Assembly: GCA_029860075.1 (NCBI GenBank)
Contig: JAOUBX010000026.1
Span: 1 to 53,588, forward strand
Reading direction: 5' to 3'
Length of the DNA: 53,588 nucleotides
Source of the DNA: Deltaproteobacteria bacterium
GTDB lineage: Bacteria; Desulfobacterota; JADFVX01
A program made the translations under genes and the position numbers. Numbering within the stretch: the first letter of the stretch is position 1; each line of letters starts with the position of its first letter. Below, in pieces: positions 16,803 to 27,427 of the stretch. Below the pieces are notes generated by a model that saw only the letters and a program-made list of their open reading frames with translations, searched no databases and had not been told where the DNA came from.

Positions 16803-18065
16803 TTAAACCTCGAACCTGTCCGTAGCCTTGCGCATCTCATCGGCAAGATTTGAAAGCTCCTGGGCGGCAGAAGCCATTTCCTGCATGGAAGCCATCTGTT
16901 CCTCCGTTGCAGCAGAAGCCTCTTCCGTAGCCGCTGCATTATCCTCTGCCACCTTGGCAATTTCATCAATAGCCGTAACCATGCCTCTGGCGCCGGTCAT
17001 CTGCTCACGAGTGAGAAGGTAAATATTGTTTGAACTTTCCGTGGAAATCTGGACCATCTTCACAATTTCCTGAAGTTTTTGCTCCGTAAATTCAATACCC
17101 TCCTTACCTTCATTCATCACGCCCGTACTCTCCCTTAGAGAGCCGACAGCGGCAGCGCTTTCCTTTTCAATACCTTTAATGAGTGTCGTAATCTGCTCGG
17201 CAGACCGGGTTGAACTTTCCGCCAGCTTTCTTATCTCTTCGGCAACAACGGCAAACCCCCTTCCGTATTCACCGGCACGGGCCGCTTCGATGGTTGCGTT
17301 AAGGGCCAGCAGGTTCGTCTGCTGGGCAATCTTGGTAATTACCTCTACAATTTTCCCGATTTCATGCGTTTTTTCTCCGAAGCGGAAAACAACTTCACAG
17401 GATTTATCCACCTCCTCAAAAACCCCCTTGAGTTTTTCAATAACCTCCATGGCCTGCTGGCTTCCATCCTCGGCAGTTTTGGATGTTTTCGCCGAGTTGT
17501 CAGCGGCAACCTTTGAACTGCTTTCCACCTTTTCAATAAAGGCCGCCATTTCCTTGATAAGTTTGGAAGATTTTTCAACCATATCGGTCTGAAGTTCGGC
17601 CCCCTTCGTGATCTGTTCTATAGTGGAAGAGATCTCTTCCGTCGAGGCATTCATCTCCTCTGCCGTTGCGGAAAGGCTCTGGGCCGCGTCGGAAACACTG
17701 CCGGAATGGCTCTTCATGCTCGTCACGAGCTCCCTTAAACTTCTCAGCATTTGCTGTATGGAAGCTTCCAGGTCAACTGTTTCATCAGGAAAGGTTGCCT
17801 TTGACATAAGAATTGTTCTTTCTTTAAGATTACCATTACTGATCTCTTCCGCCGCTTCAGACATATCCCCGAATATTTTCCCAAGTTTCGATGAGAAGGC
17901 CGTCCCAATTAAGAGGCCTATTACAACGGCACAAAGGACAGTAAAGAGTTCTTCCCACCAATATTTATCTATTCCAAGATAGGGGGTAATATAGGGAACC
18001 GCGACAACTGCACCAATGACGATTATAAATCCAAATATAAACTTATAGCCTATTTCAATCCTCAT
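16803..18065 (-). CDS. Methyl-accepting chemotaxis protein with almost no periplasmic domain
   Basis: 420 residues. Two transmembrane segments lie close together (about residues 9-30 and 36-58), leaving only a few exposed residues. A HAMP-like linker then precedes a long signalling coiled coil. The conserved hairpin tip ([20 protein letters not shown], then [20 protein letters not shown]) is intact. Without a ligand-binding sensor domain it probably reads the membrane, the redox or energy state, or a cytoplasmic partner. No C-terminal CheR-docking pentapeptide was recognised (ends DRFEV). It is the second gene of the che operon. Confidence 0.92.
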   Translation of the reverse strand: MRIEIGYKFIFGFIIVIGAVVAVPYITPYLGIDKYWWEELFTVLCAVVIGLLIGTAFSSKLGKIFGDMSEAAEEISNGNLKERTILMSKATFPDETVDLEASIQQMLRSLRELVTSMKSHSGSVSDAAQSLSATAEEMNASTEEISSTIEQITKGAELQTDMVEKSSKLIKEMAAFIEKVESSSKVAADNSAKTSKTAEDGSQQAMEVIEKLKGVFEEVDKSCEVVFRFGEKTHEIGKIVEVITKIAQQTNLLALNATIEAARAGEYGRGFAVVAEEIRKLAESSTRSAEQITTLIKGIEKESAAAVGSLRESTGVMNEGKEGIEFTEQKLQEIVKMVQISTESSNNIYLLTREQMTGARGMVTAIDEIAKVAEDNAAATEEASAATEEQMASMQEMASAAQELSNLADEMRKATDRFEV

Positions 18066-18086
18066 TCTAAAGCCTCCTAAACTAAA

Positions 18087-18896
18087 TTATAAACCTGTAC
18101 AGTTTGATTTTTTATATATTCTCTCCCGGGTACAGACCGTATCAAATATCTTCCTGCTTTCCGACACGAGCGTTTCAGCCTTTCCCAGAACAAGATAGCC
18201 TCCCACCTTGAGAGCTTTAGCCAGCTTAAGTAAAACTTCGTTCTGCTGTTCCCTCGAAAAATAGATGAGCATATTCCGGCAAACGACCAGATCCATATCA
18301 CCATACATGTTTTCTTCAAGAATATTTTTTCGCTTAAAGGCAACCATGTCCCTGATCTTTTTATCAACTAAAAAAAGCCCGCTCTCAAGAGGACTGAAGT
18401 ACTTTTCCTTAAGTTGGGGCGGCATTTCTTCCATACTTTTTTCATGATAGATACCGTCCCTTCCCTTTTTGATCATTTTCCTGTCGAAATCGGTTGCCAT
18501 AATCGACAGAGGATATTGCCCCAGTTCTCTCCTAAAATACTCCCTCAACATAATGGCAACGCTATAGGGTTCTTCTCCGCTGGAACACCCCGGAGACCAT
18601 ACCCTGATTCCCTCATCCTTATCTGCTTCCCTTTCCCTGAAAATAGAAGGGAACACAATCTCTCTTACCTTTTCATAGACTTCAATGTTTCTGAAAAACT
18701 GGGTAACATTAATCGTTAGAACGTTGAGCAGCTTATCCGTTTCTCTTTCATCACTTTTTAGCAGTTTCAGGTATTCTTCATGGCTGCTGCAACCTCTTGC
18801 CCTGATTCTCACGGCAATACGCCTTTTAATGCATTTATCTTTATAATTGCCTATATCAAGGCCTCCCCTTTCGAGAACAATATCCCTGACCCCCAT
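18087..18896 (-). CDS. cheR: CheR protein-glutamate methyltransferase
   Basis: 269 residues. The N-terminal helical domain contains YKDKCIKRRIAVRIR, and the SAM-binding Rossmann fold has VWSPGCSSGEEPYS, typical of CheR. It methylates receptor glutamates during adaptation. It is the first gene of the minus-strand operon, preceded by a GGAG ribosome-binding site, and lies 21 bases before the receptor gene. No cheB methylesterase gene is present in the window; CheD and CheC may supply adaptation, or cheB lies elsewhere. Confidence 0.94.
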   Translation of the reverse strand: MGVRDIVLERGGLDIGNYKDKCIKRRIAVRIRARGCSSHEEYLKLLKSDERETDKLLNVLTINVTQFFRNIEVYEKVREIVFPSIFREREADKDEGIRVWSPGCSSGEEPYSVAIMLREYFRRELGQYPLSIMATDFDRKMIKKGRDGIYHEKSMEEMPPQLKEKYFSPLESGLFLVDKKIRDMVAFKRKNILEENMYGDMDLVVCRNMLIYFSREQQNEVLLKLAKALKVGGYLVLGKAETLVSESRKIFDTVCTRERIYKKSNCTGL

Positions 18897-19067
18897 AAAA
18901 GTCTCCTTTGAGATACCTGTAATATTTCCCGGCTTATTATCTTCAGGTGTACAGTTCAGAAAAATCCTTTAACTCCTTTCAAGCTATCGCTGGAGGAACC
19001 TTTCTCTCCTAAAATCCCTTAACAAATAAGGGAGTTACCACATTTAGAACTAACAAGTCAATAAAAC

Positions 19068-20081
19068 TTATTGTCCGGCCTTAAAATGCTCATAACCGTA
19101 CTGTGTCAGCTCGATTTCATTATTGTGGCTATCGTAAAGAGCAACACCCTCGCCCCGCACAATTTCGCCGATATGGGTCACCCTGCAAAAAAACTCCTTT
19201 TCCAGCAAATCGAGTTCCTCCACCTTTTCCAGCGGAACGGTAAAAAGGAGTTCGTAATCCTCACCGCCGACAAGGGGAAAAGGGGTATCGAGATCTAATC
19301 CCTGCGCCGTCTCCCTGTAACTATCAGACAAAGGAATTCTGTCGAGCCACACCTTTCCCCGGACACCGCTGCTCCGGCAGATATGATTCAGGTCCTGCAA
19401 GAGACCATCGCTGATGTCAATCATGGAAGTAGCAATTTTTCCTGACGCAATAAATTCGGATTCCAGAATTCGCGGGGTGGGGGAAAGATGCTTCATGATG
19501 ACCTCAACATGGCTTTTATTCTCACTATCACGGGATGTTCCTCCCTTAAGAAGTTCAAGTCCGGCAGCCGAATCTCCAATCGTACCGGTAACAAATATCT
19601 GGTCTCCATCGGCAGCGCCATCTCTTCTGATGGGCTCTGTCCCATCTTCTTCGCCCATAAGGGTAATGCTGATAATAATTTTATCAGGAGAAGCGACCGT
19701 ATCACCGCCGATAAGCTTAAGGCCATATTTATTTGCAATATGGGCGGCGCCGGTGCAAAATTCTTCTACAAAACTTACATCCATATGGCCCGGCAGGGCA
19801 AGAGAGAGGAGAAACCATCGGGGTTTGCCTCCCATGGCCGCAATGTCACTTATGTTAAGGGCAAGCGATTTGCCTCCCAGATAGTAGGGTGACGTAAAAT
19901 CAAGATTGAAATGAATCCCCTCAACGAGCATGTCCGAAGTGACCAGTGACAGCTTTTTGCTTCCCTTGCCGTAGACAGCGCAATCGTCACCAATACCGAT
20001 TAACAGATCTTGATCGCGGCCGTTAAAGTGAGCCGCAATTTTTTCAATCAGGTTAAATTCTCCAAGATCTTTAACTTCCAT
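19068..20081 (-). CDS. thiL: Thiamine-monophosphate kinase
   Basis: 337 residues, a normal ThiL length. It phosphorylates thiamine monophosphate to thiamine diphosphate. The family marks are present: GEFNLIEKI at the start, IGDDCAV, VTSDMLVEGIHF with metal-binding Asp, SLALNISDIAAMGG and the glycine-rich LIGGDTV. The C-terminal part has LVGGEDYELLF. It starts about 18 bases after lon on the same strand. No other thiamine gene is adjacent. Confidence 0.95.
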   Translation of the reverse strand: MEVKDLGEFNLIEKIAAHFNGRDQDLLIGIGDDCAVYGKGSKKLSLVTSDMLVEGIHFNLDFTSPYYLGGKSLALNISDIAAMGGKPRWFLLSLALPGHMDVSFVEEFCTGAAHIANKYGLKLIGGDTVASPDKIIISITLMGEEDGTEPIRRDGAADGDQIFVTGTIGDSAAGLELLKGGTSRDSENKSHVEVIMKHLSPTPRILESEFIASGKIATSMIDISDGLLQDLNHICRSSGVRGKVWLDRIPLSDSYRETAQGLDLDTPFPLVGGEDYELLFTVPLEKVEELDLLEKEFFCRVTHIGEIVRGEGVALYDSHNNEIELTQYGYEHFKAGQ

Positions 20082-20099
20082 TGAGCGCCAGCCAAAAAA

Positions 20100-22496
20100 T
20101 TAAGTCATTACCGCCTGTTTTACTTCGGCCTTACCGACACCTTTAAAAGGACTTTGGATCAGTGCATACTTAAAAACATCATCAATATGGCTTATAGGAA
20201 TAAAATGCATTTTTTTCCGCAAATGAACGGGTATCTCTTCCAGGTCCTTTTTGTTTTGATCAGGGATAATAATATCCTTAATGCCGGCTCTCATAGCTGC
20301 CAGGGCCTTATCTTTCAGACCACCAATAGGCAGCACTCTTCCTCTGAGCGTAATTTCACCGGTCATGGCCACGTCTCTTTTCAGGGGGATTCCCGTAGCG
20401 GCGGAAACAAGCGATGAGGCCATGGTAATGCCTGCCGAAGGGCCATCTTTAGGAATGGCGCCTGACGGGACATGAATATGAATCTCACTACTTTCAAAAA
20501 AACTATCCCTTATTCCAAGTCTTTCCGAATTTGCTCTTGTGTAGCTGAGCGCCGCCTGGCCCGACTCCTTCATCACATCACCCAGTTGACCTGTCAGTGT
20601 GAGCCCCCCCTTCCCTTTCATAACCGACGTTTCAACGTAAAGGATCTCTCCACCGGTCTGGGTCCAGGCAAGACCCGTTGCCACACCGATCTCGTTTTCT
20701 TCTCTTTCAGCCTCCGGCAGAAACCTGGGAGGACCGAGAAAGGACGACAGGTTGCCTGCCGTAACGACACTCTTCTTTTTGCGTCCTTCCGCTATCTTTC
20801 TGGCCACTTTGCGGCATACGGAACCAATCTCCCTTTCAAGGTTCCTAAGTCCCGCTTCCCTTGTGTACTGAGAAATAATACTCCTGAGCGCAGCATCGGA
20901 AATGGATATATTTTCCACATTCAAACCGTTTTGTTCAATCTGCCTCGGGATGAGATAACGCTTCGATATCTGCATCTTCTCTTCCAGGGTATAGCCCGAA
21001 AGCTCAAGCACTTCCATCCTGTCCCTCAGTGCAGAGGGGATGGGATCGAGCATATTGGCTGTTGTAATAAACATTACATCGGAAAGATCGAAGGGTACGC
21101 CGAGATAGTGATCGGCGAAAGAGTTGTTTTGCTCAGGATCGAGGACTTCAAGAAGCGCCGAGGCGGGGTCCCCTCTGAAATCCATACCTATTTTATCTAC
21201 TTCATCAAGCATTATTACAGGATTATTTGATCCTGCCTGCTTAAGGCTTTGCACTATTCTTCCGGGCATGGCCCCCACATAGGTTCTTCTGTGCCCCCTT
21301 ATTTCGGCCTCATCTCTCATGCCGCCAAGGGACATGCGAATAAATTTCCTCCCCATGGCCCTGGCAATAGATTTGCCGAGGGAGGTCTTGCCTGTCCCCG
21401 GTGGTCCCACAAAACAGAGAATAGGCCCTTTCTTTTTATCGGTAAGTTTTCTCACACTAAGAAATTCAAGGATTCTCTCTTTGAGCTTTTCCAGGTCATA
21501 GTGGTCTTCATCAAGTACATTTCTGGCGGCAATGACATCGAGGTTGTCATCGGTAGAGATGCTCCAGGGGAGATCAACAAGCCATTCTATATAGGTTCTT
21601 ATAACACCCGATTCGGCTGAGTCGGGGTGCATCTTCTCAAGCCGCTCAAGCTGTTTGACAGCCTCCTTTTCAACCTCATCAGGCATAGCGGCTGTATCTA
21701 TCTGCTCTCTCAGTTCATCAATTTCAGCGCTCAGATCGTCTGTTTCACCCAGTTCCTGCCTGATGGCCTTAAGCTGTTCTCTCAGGAAATATTCGCGCTG
21801 ACTTTTTGTCATCTCTTCTTTCGCCATGGACTGGATCTTGGCCTGCATGGTGATAACTTCCAGTTCCTTGCCAAGCATTTCATTAACCTTTTTAAGCCGC
21901 TTAACGGGATCGGCTATTTCCAGGGCCTTTTGCGAATCTTCCACTTTCATGCCCAGGTTGGAAGCAACAAGATCTGCCAGCCTTCCCGGATCATTGATCT
22001 CATCAATGACCTGAAGGAGTTCAGGGGCAACAAGGGTTCCCATATTTACAATTTCAGAGAGCTGCTCCTTGACGTTTCTCATGAGCGCTTCTATTTCAAG
22101 TGAAAGGTCTGTAAGCTGCGGCTCATCCAGTTTATCCACACTCACCTTAAAGGAAGGGGAGGTCTTTACATATTTTTTTATTTTCCCCCGCGAAAGCCCC
22201 TGTACAAGGATCTTGACCCTGCCGTCGGGAAGTTTGAGCATCCTCATAATCATGGAAATCGTTCCCGAACGATAGATATCCTTCGTTTTGGGCTCTTCGT
22301 CTTCCACACTTTTTTGAGAGGCAAGGAAAATTATCCTGTCTTTTGCCAGGGCCTCATCGACAGCCTTGATTGACGCCTCTCTGCCGACAAAGAGGGGCAG
22401 GATCATGTAGGGGAACACGACCACATCTCTCACGGGCAGCATAGGCATGGTGCCGGGTATTTTTAATTCTTCCTGTTTTGCATCTTCTTCAGGCAA
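20100..22496 (-). CDS. lon: ATP-dependent Lon protease
   Basis: 798 residues in the full LonA order: N-terminal substrate domain (LPVRDVVVFPYMILPLFVGR), central coiled coil (QREYFLREQLKAIRQELGE), AAA+ module with Walker A GPPGTGKT and Walker B MLDEVDK, and the C-terminal protease. The catalytic Ser is at about 687 (KDGPSAG) and Lys at about 730 (GGLKDK). It degrades misfolded and regulatory proteins in the cytoplasm. The start codon is TTG, supported by GGGAGG 6 bases upstream. It follows the small heat-shock gene after about 15 bases, so the two are probably co-transcribed. Confidence 0.97.
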   Translation of the reverse strand: MPEEDAKQEELKIPGTMPMLPVRDVVVFPYMILPLFVGREASIKAVDEALAKDRIIFLASQKSVEDEEPKTKDIYRSGTISMIMRMLKLPDGRVKILVQGLSRGKIKKYVKTSPSFKVSVDKLDEPQLTDLSLEIEALMRNVKEQLSEIVNMGTLVAPELLQVIDEINDPGRLADLVASNLGMKVEDSQKALEIADPVKRLKKVNEMLGKELEVITMQAKIQSMAKEEMTKSQREYFLREQLKAIRQELGETDDLSAEIDELREQIDTAAMPDEVEKEAVKQLERLEKMHPDSAESGVIRTYIEWLVDLPWSISTDDNLDVIAARNVLDEDHYDLEKLKERILEFLSVRKLTDKKKGPILCFVGPPGTGKTSLGKSIARAMGRKFIRMSLGGMRDEAEIRGHRRTYVGAMPGRIVQSLKQAGSNNPVIMLDEVDKIGMDFRGDPASALLEVLDPEQNNSFADHYLGVPFDLSDVMFITTANMLDPIPSALRDRMEVLELSGYTLEEKMQISKRYLIPRQIEQNGLNVENISISDAALRSIISQYTREAGLRNLEREIGSVCRKVARKIAEGRKKKSVVTAGNLSSFLGPPRFLPEAEREENEIGVATGLAWTQTGGEILYVETSVMKGKGGLTLTGQLGDVMKESGQAALSYTRANSERLGIRDSFFESSEIHIHVPSGAIPKDGPSAGITMASSLVSAATGIPLKRDVAMTGEITLRGRVLPIGGLKDKALAAMRAGIKDIIIPDQNKKDLEEIPVHLRKKMHFIPISHIDDVFKYALIQSPFKGVGKAEVKQAVMT

Positions 22497-22511
22497 AACG
22501 AACCTCCCTTA

Positions 22512-22943
22512 TTATTCTATTTCAATTGTTTTAACCGCTTCCCTGCGTTCCAGCCGCTTGGGCATAGTAATGGTAAGCACACCATTTTCATGTTTTGTTT
22601 TTACATTCGTTATATCCGTCATTGTAGGTAGAACAATGGTCCTTCTGAAGGGGCCAAAACGCCTTTCCATGCAAACATACTTTACTCTTTCCGACCCTTC
22701 CTGATCAATCTTGTTACCCTCCAGGACAAGCGTATTGCCAAGCATTTCAAGTTTTATATCTTCCTTGCACAATCCGGGAATTTCTATCTCTATTTTCAGA
22801 ATATCATTTTTCTCCGTAATGTCTACAACAGGGAAATGAACCCTGTCAAAGAATCCCTCTTCAGTCAGAACATCTCGAAAAATTTTATCTATCTCGTCCC
22901 GTAAATTGTAAATACTGTCTTCAGGCTCTTTCGGCTCACCCAT
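22512..22943 (-). CDS. Small heat-shock protein (Hsp20/alpha-crystallin)
   Basis: 143 residues. The alpha-crystallin domain spans most of the protein, with IEIEIPGLCKEDIKLEMLGN, the RRFGPFRRTIVLP loop and the late GVLTITMPK strand. It holds unfolding proteins in a soluble state for refolding or for degradation. The C-terminal IxI-type tail is represented by KTIEIE. It is immediately upstream of lon on the same strand, suggesting joint stress expression. No CIRCE element was seen upstream of it. Confidence 0.92.
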   Translation of the reverse strand: MGEPKEPEDSIYNLRDEIDKIFRDVLTEEGFFDRVHFPVVDITEKNDILKIEIEIPGLCKEDIKLEMLGNTLVLEGNKIDQEGSERVKYVCMERRFGPFRRTIVLPTMTDITNVKTKHENGVLTITMPKRLERREAVKTIEIE

Positions 22944-23235
22944 GGCATATCCTGCTTACTTTAGAAAACAATGATTAATATAGAGTCTTTCTTTCATCTC
23001 ATCAAAGCATATTAACATTAAAAAAACAATAAAATGGCCTTTCCAAACTTTTCTGCTATCCCCGGATATCAATTGAAGAGATATCAATCAGCGCGTCAAA
23101 AACAGCTTTTTTAGCCGCATTTAATATTTCTTTATTTATAAGCAAATATATCGCAATAAATACCATTTGTAAACAAATGCTTAATATACTGCTTTTCACT
23201 TGCAAAAGCCCCCTGCCTCTGTTAGTTTTAGGATC

Positions 23236-23517
23236 ATGAAAGATCATGAAAAAGAGCTTGAAAAAATATCGCTTATTCTCGTTAATGAGTTAAAAAAAAA
23301 TGACTATTTCCGGCTCGGCGAAAGTGAAAACAAGCTTAGGGAAAAGATCAGGGCCATATTCGCAGACAACCTGAAAGGCGAAGAGCAGATTGACAGGGAA
23401 GTAAAGCGGATCATGGCAAGCTACGCAAGCCAGATTGAGAGAGGTGAAGTCGATTCAAGAAAAATTTTCTCCATGATAAAATCAAAAATAGCCAAAGAGA
23501 AGGGGTTCATACTATGA
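23236..23517 (+). CDS. DUF507 family protein (first of two)
   Basis: About 93 residues, charged and helical, with FRLGESENKLREKIRAIF and EEQIDREVKRIMASY, the pattern of DUF507 proteins. No function is known. The ATG at 23236 is chosen over a TTG at 23200. The next DUF507 gene overlaps its stop by 4 bases (ATGA). This copy is divergent from its neighbour and lacks the EGSREWxVxY segment near the C-terminus. Confidence 0.75.
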   Translation: MKDHEKELEKISLILVNELKKNDYFRLGESENKLREKIRAIFADNLKGEEQIDREVKRIMASYASQIERGEVDSRKIFSMIKSKIAKEKGFIL

Positions 23518-23792
23518 GATTCAGTGATGACAGGGTGAGCCACCTCTCACATCTTATCCTCGACCTCTTTGAAGAAGAATCCTGCATCGATGAAGGAGGA
23601 AAGGTTCCCGTCCTTCATGATATTAAAAAAATACTCCTCAATTATTTCAAGGCCGAAGACCAGGTCGATGACATGATAAGAAAAAAAATCCGTTCCTATA
23701 CAAGAGTTATTCCTGAAGGAAGCAGGGAGTGGGAAGTCATGTACAACAAACTCTTTACCGAAGAAATGGAAAAAAGAGGCTTTGACCTATGA
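23514..23792 (+). CDS. DUF507 family protein (second of two)
   Basis: 92 residues. It starts MRFSDDRVSHLSHLILD and has the conserved EGSREWEVMYNKLF segment, both diagnostic of DUF507. It overlaps the preceding DUF507 gene and the following lipoprotein gene by 4 bases each, so the three form a tight operon. The two paralogues may form a heterodimer; that is inference. Confidence 0.88.
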   Translation: MRFSDDRVSHLSHLILDLFEEESCIDEGGKVPVLHDIKKILLNYFKAEDQVDDMIRKKIRSYTRVIPEGSREWEVMYNKLFTEEMEKRGFDL

Positions 23793-24313
23793 GAATTCTC
23801 TTTGCCCTCCTCATAGTTTCCCTTTTTTTAAACAGCTGTTCACATCTCAATCGTTTAAGCGATGAAAGAATCACCGGCAAAAAAAACATGATATTTTTCA
23901 GGCCCTTTTCCGGCGCCTCGACTCCCGATGAGGTTATAAAACTTATTTCCGACCAGTTTTATACGAAACTGACAAAAAAGGACTATTTCAGCGGCCGCAA
24001 CGGCAAAACCTATAATTTTGATTTCTACATGGGACAGCAATGCCCTGCTGCTTCAGACTGTTACTATATTACAGGGGAAGTAAGTAACTACAAATATGAA
24101 CAGGGCTGCTGCGGCCGTGACGGCGTCAAGGTAAAGGCCGTCATTAAATTCTGGAATGACCTGACAAAAAAACCCCTCTTTGAAGTTTCCGAATCGAATA
24201 ATGAAGTCTTTGAATCTGAAGATATGAATCAGCTTCAGGCAATTGAAGTCCTTGCCGAAGACACGGCCCATATTCTCGTCAACGAACTGCTCGACGAGTT
24301 GCAATACAACTAA
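23789..24313 (+). CDS. Putative lipoprotein, unknown function
   Basis: 174 residues. The N-terminus has a short hydrophobic stretch ending LNSC, read as a lipobox with Cys at about 17, so it is probably anchored in a membrane facing the periplasm. The mature part has several Cys (QQCPAASDCYY and QGCCGRDG) that may form disulfides, and an alpha/beta pattern. No family was recognised. Its start overlaps the second DUF507 gene (ATGA), which suggests linked expression. A groES promoter region follows. Confidence 0.7.
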   Translation: MRILFALLIVSLFLNSCSHLNRLSDERITGKKNMIFFRPFSGASTPDEVIKLISDQFYTKLTKKDYFSGRNGKTYNFDFYMGQQCPAASDCYYITGEVSNYKYEQGCCGRDGVKVKAVIKFWNDLTKKPLFEVSESNNEVFESEDMNQLQAIEVLAEDTAHILVNELLDELQYN

Positions 24314-24424
24314 TCCTTTACCCCCGGCAACCCATCAAATAACCAGCAAAAAGAAAAAAGTTAAAAAAAGTACCCTCCCCCCCTTGATTTTATAAATGCC
24401 TGTTATTATATTTCTAACTACTCA

Positions 24425-24451
24425 TTAGCACTCTCCCTGTGAGAGTGCTAA
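24425..24451. promoter_or_regulatory. CIRCE operator of groESL
   Basis: A perfect inverted repeat TTAGCACTC-N9-GAGTGCTAA, the classic HrcA repressor site. It lies 50 bases before the groES start. A plausible sigma-70 promoter (TTGATT and TATATT about 16 bases apart, near 24383-24410) lies just upstream. HrcA binding here would block transcription until heat or unfolded protein titrates the chaperonin. hrcA is not in the window. Confidence 0.97.
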
Positions 24452-24500
24452 AAAGGCAAAAATCCAAAACATAGAAGATGAAAGAAAGGAGTTTTATAAA

Positions 24501-24791
24501 ATGAGCAAAATCAGACCACTTCATGAAAGAGTTCTCGTCAAGAGACTTGAGGAGGAAGAGGTAAGCAAGGGTGGAATTATCATCCCTGACAGTGCAAAGG
24601 AAAAGCCTGCAGAAGGTCAAATTGCAGCCGTAGGAAACGGAAGAATTTCCGATGAAGGAAAAGTAACTCCACTGGACGTAAAAGTGGGAGATAAAATACT
24701 TTTCAGTAAGTACTCCGGTACAGACGTTAAAATTGATGGTGAAGAATTCCTCATTATGCGTGAAGACGATATCCTCGCAATTTTTGAGTAA
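24501..24791 (+). CDS. groES: Co-chaperonin GroES
   Basis: 96 residues, the standard length. It has [16 protein letters not shown], the mobile loop [14 protein letters not shown] and DDILAIFE at the end. It forms the heptameric lid over GroEL and is expressed with groEL 28 bases downstream from the CIRCE-controlled promoter. It has a GGAG ribosome-binding site. Confidence 0.98.
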   Translation: MSKIRPLHERVLVKRLEEEEVSKGGIIIPDSAKEKPAEGQIAAVGNGRISDEGKVTPLDVKVGDKILFSKYSGTDVKIDGEEFLIMREDDILAIFE

Positions 24792-24819
24792 GAAACAAGA
24801 CAAGAAAGGAGAAAGATAA

Positions 24820-26475
<1,656 letters not shown>

Positions 26476-26496
26476 GCCTCTCATCAACGTTTTTTA

Positions 26497-26525
26497 AAGC
26501 CCGGTCTAAAGACCGGGCTTTTTTT
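26497..26525 (+). terminator. Rho-independent terminator after groEL
   Basis: A perfect 10-bp stem AAGCCCGGTC/GACCGGGCTT with a TAAA loop, followed by five Ts. It lies 21 bases after the groEL stop codon. Confidence 0.95.
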
Positions 26526-26563
26526 ATTGTTGCAAGAAGCAAAAATCTGTATCATTGGTAACT

Positions 26564-27040
26564 ATGAAAGTAGGCGTCATATCCGATACACACGGTCAAA
26601 TCCATCCCCATGTATTTGATTATTTTAATGAAGTTGAGTTAATCCTCCATGCAGGTGATGTCGGCAATGAAGGTATACTCTCCGATCTGGAAACCCTTGC
26701 GCCGGTCAAGGCTGTCCTGGGTAATACGGACAGCTTTCCCTTAACGGAAAAATGCAGGGAAAAAGAAATATTGATTCTGGGGGATAAAAAAACCTACCTC
26801 ACTCACAAGGTTATTGAATTCGGAAGGCTCTTGCCCTCGGTAATGAATGATATTGATTCAATTAATCCTGATATAGTTGTTTTCGGCCATACCCACGAGC
26901 AGCATGTCAAGGTGAGGGGCAATACACTTTTTTTTAATCCCGGCGGGGGAGGACAAAAAAGACCGGGGAAAAAACTCGCTGTCGGTATTCTGGAAATCAG
27001 GAATGGTGATATTGACCATTCCATACACTATCTTGATTAA
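26564..27040 (+). CDS. YfcE/MJ0936-type metallophosphoesterase
   Basis: 158 residues from the ATG at 26564. A calcineurin-like fold with all metal-binding blocks: ISDTHG (D8, H10), HAGDVG, LGNTD, THK and FGHTHE. Small proteins of this group hydrolyse simple phosphodiesters. The physiological substrate is usually unknown. The gene lies 16 bases before queD on the same strand. A TTG three codons upstream is an alternative start. Confidence 0.92.
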   Translation: MKVGVISDTHGQIHPHVFDYFNEVELILHAGDVGNEGILSDLETLAPVKAVLGNTDSFPLTEKCREKEILILGDKKTYLTHKVIEFGRLLPSVMNDIDSINPDIVVFGHTHEQHVKVRGNTLFFNPGGGGQKRPGKKLAVGILEIRNGDIDHSIHYLD

Positions 27041-27056
27041 GGACTAAAGAAATAAA

Positions 27057-27425
27057 ATGTATGAAATTATGATCAAAACCGAGTTTGCCTCGGCCCACAA
27101 TTTAAGGAACTATGACGGCGCCTGTGAAACGCTCCATGGCCACAACTGGAAAATAGACATTGTGGTGAAAACCAAAGATCTCGATGAAAGGGGACTGGCA
27201 GTCGATTTTAACGTACTCAAAAAAAAGAGCAACCACATCATTAGCGACCTGGATCATATTTACCTGAATGACCATAAAGCCTTCAGGGAAATTAATCCCT
27301 CATCGGAAAATATTGCAAAATACATTTATGAGGAACTAAGCAGGGGCCTTGCCGGTACGGCAAAGGTAAAAAAGATCACTGTATGGGAGACAGACTGTGC
27401 TGCCGCCTCCTATTATGAGGAATAA
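27057..27425 (+). CDS. queD: 6-carboxytetrahydropterin synthase (QueD family)
   Basis: 122 residues. Zinc ligands are H14, H27 and H29 (FASAHN and LHGHNW), and the catalytic Cys is at about 23 in CETLHGH, the QueD-type motif. The Glu in ITVWET near the C-terminus holds the pterin. It converts 7,8-dihydroneopterin triphosphate toward 6-carboxytetrahydropterin in queuosine synthesis. It ends 2 bases before folE2, whose product supplies its substrate, which supports the assignment. Confidence 0.92.
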   Translation: MYEIMIKTEFASAHNLRNYDGACETLHGHNWKIDIVVKTKDLDERGLAVDFNVLKKKSNHIISDLDHIYLNDHKAFREINPSSENIAKYIYEELSRGLAGTAKVKKITVWETDCAAASYYEE

Positions 27426-27427
27426 TC

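Noticed and set aside
20472..21230. A 252-codon antisense frame inside lon
   Set aside because: It lies wholly within the conserved AAA+ and protease coding sequence on the other strand and shows no family likeness.
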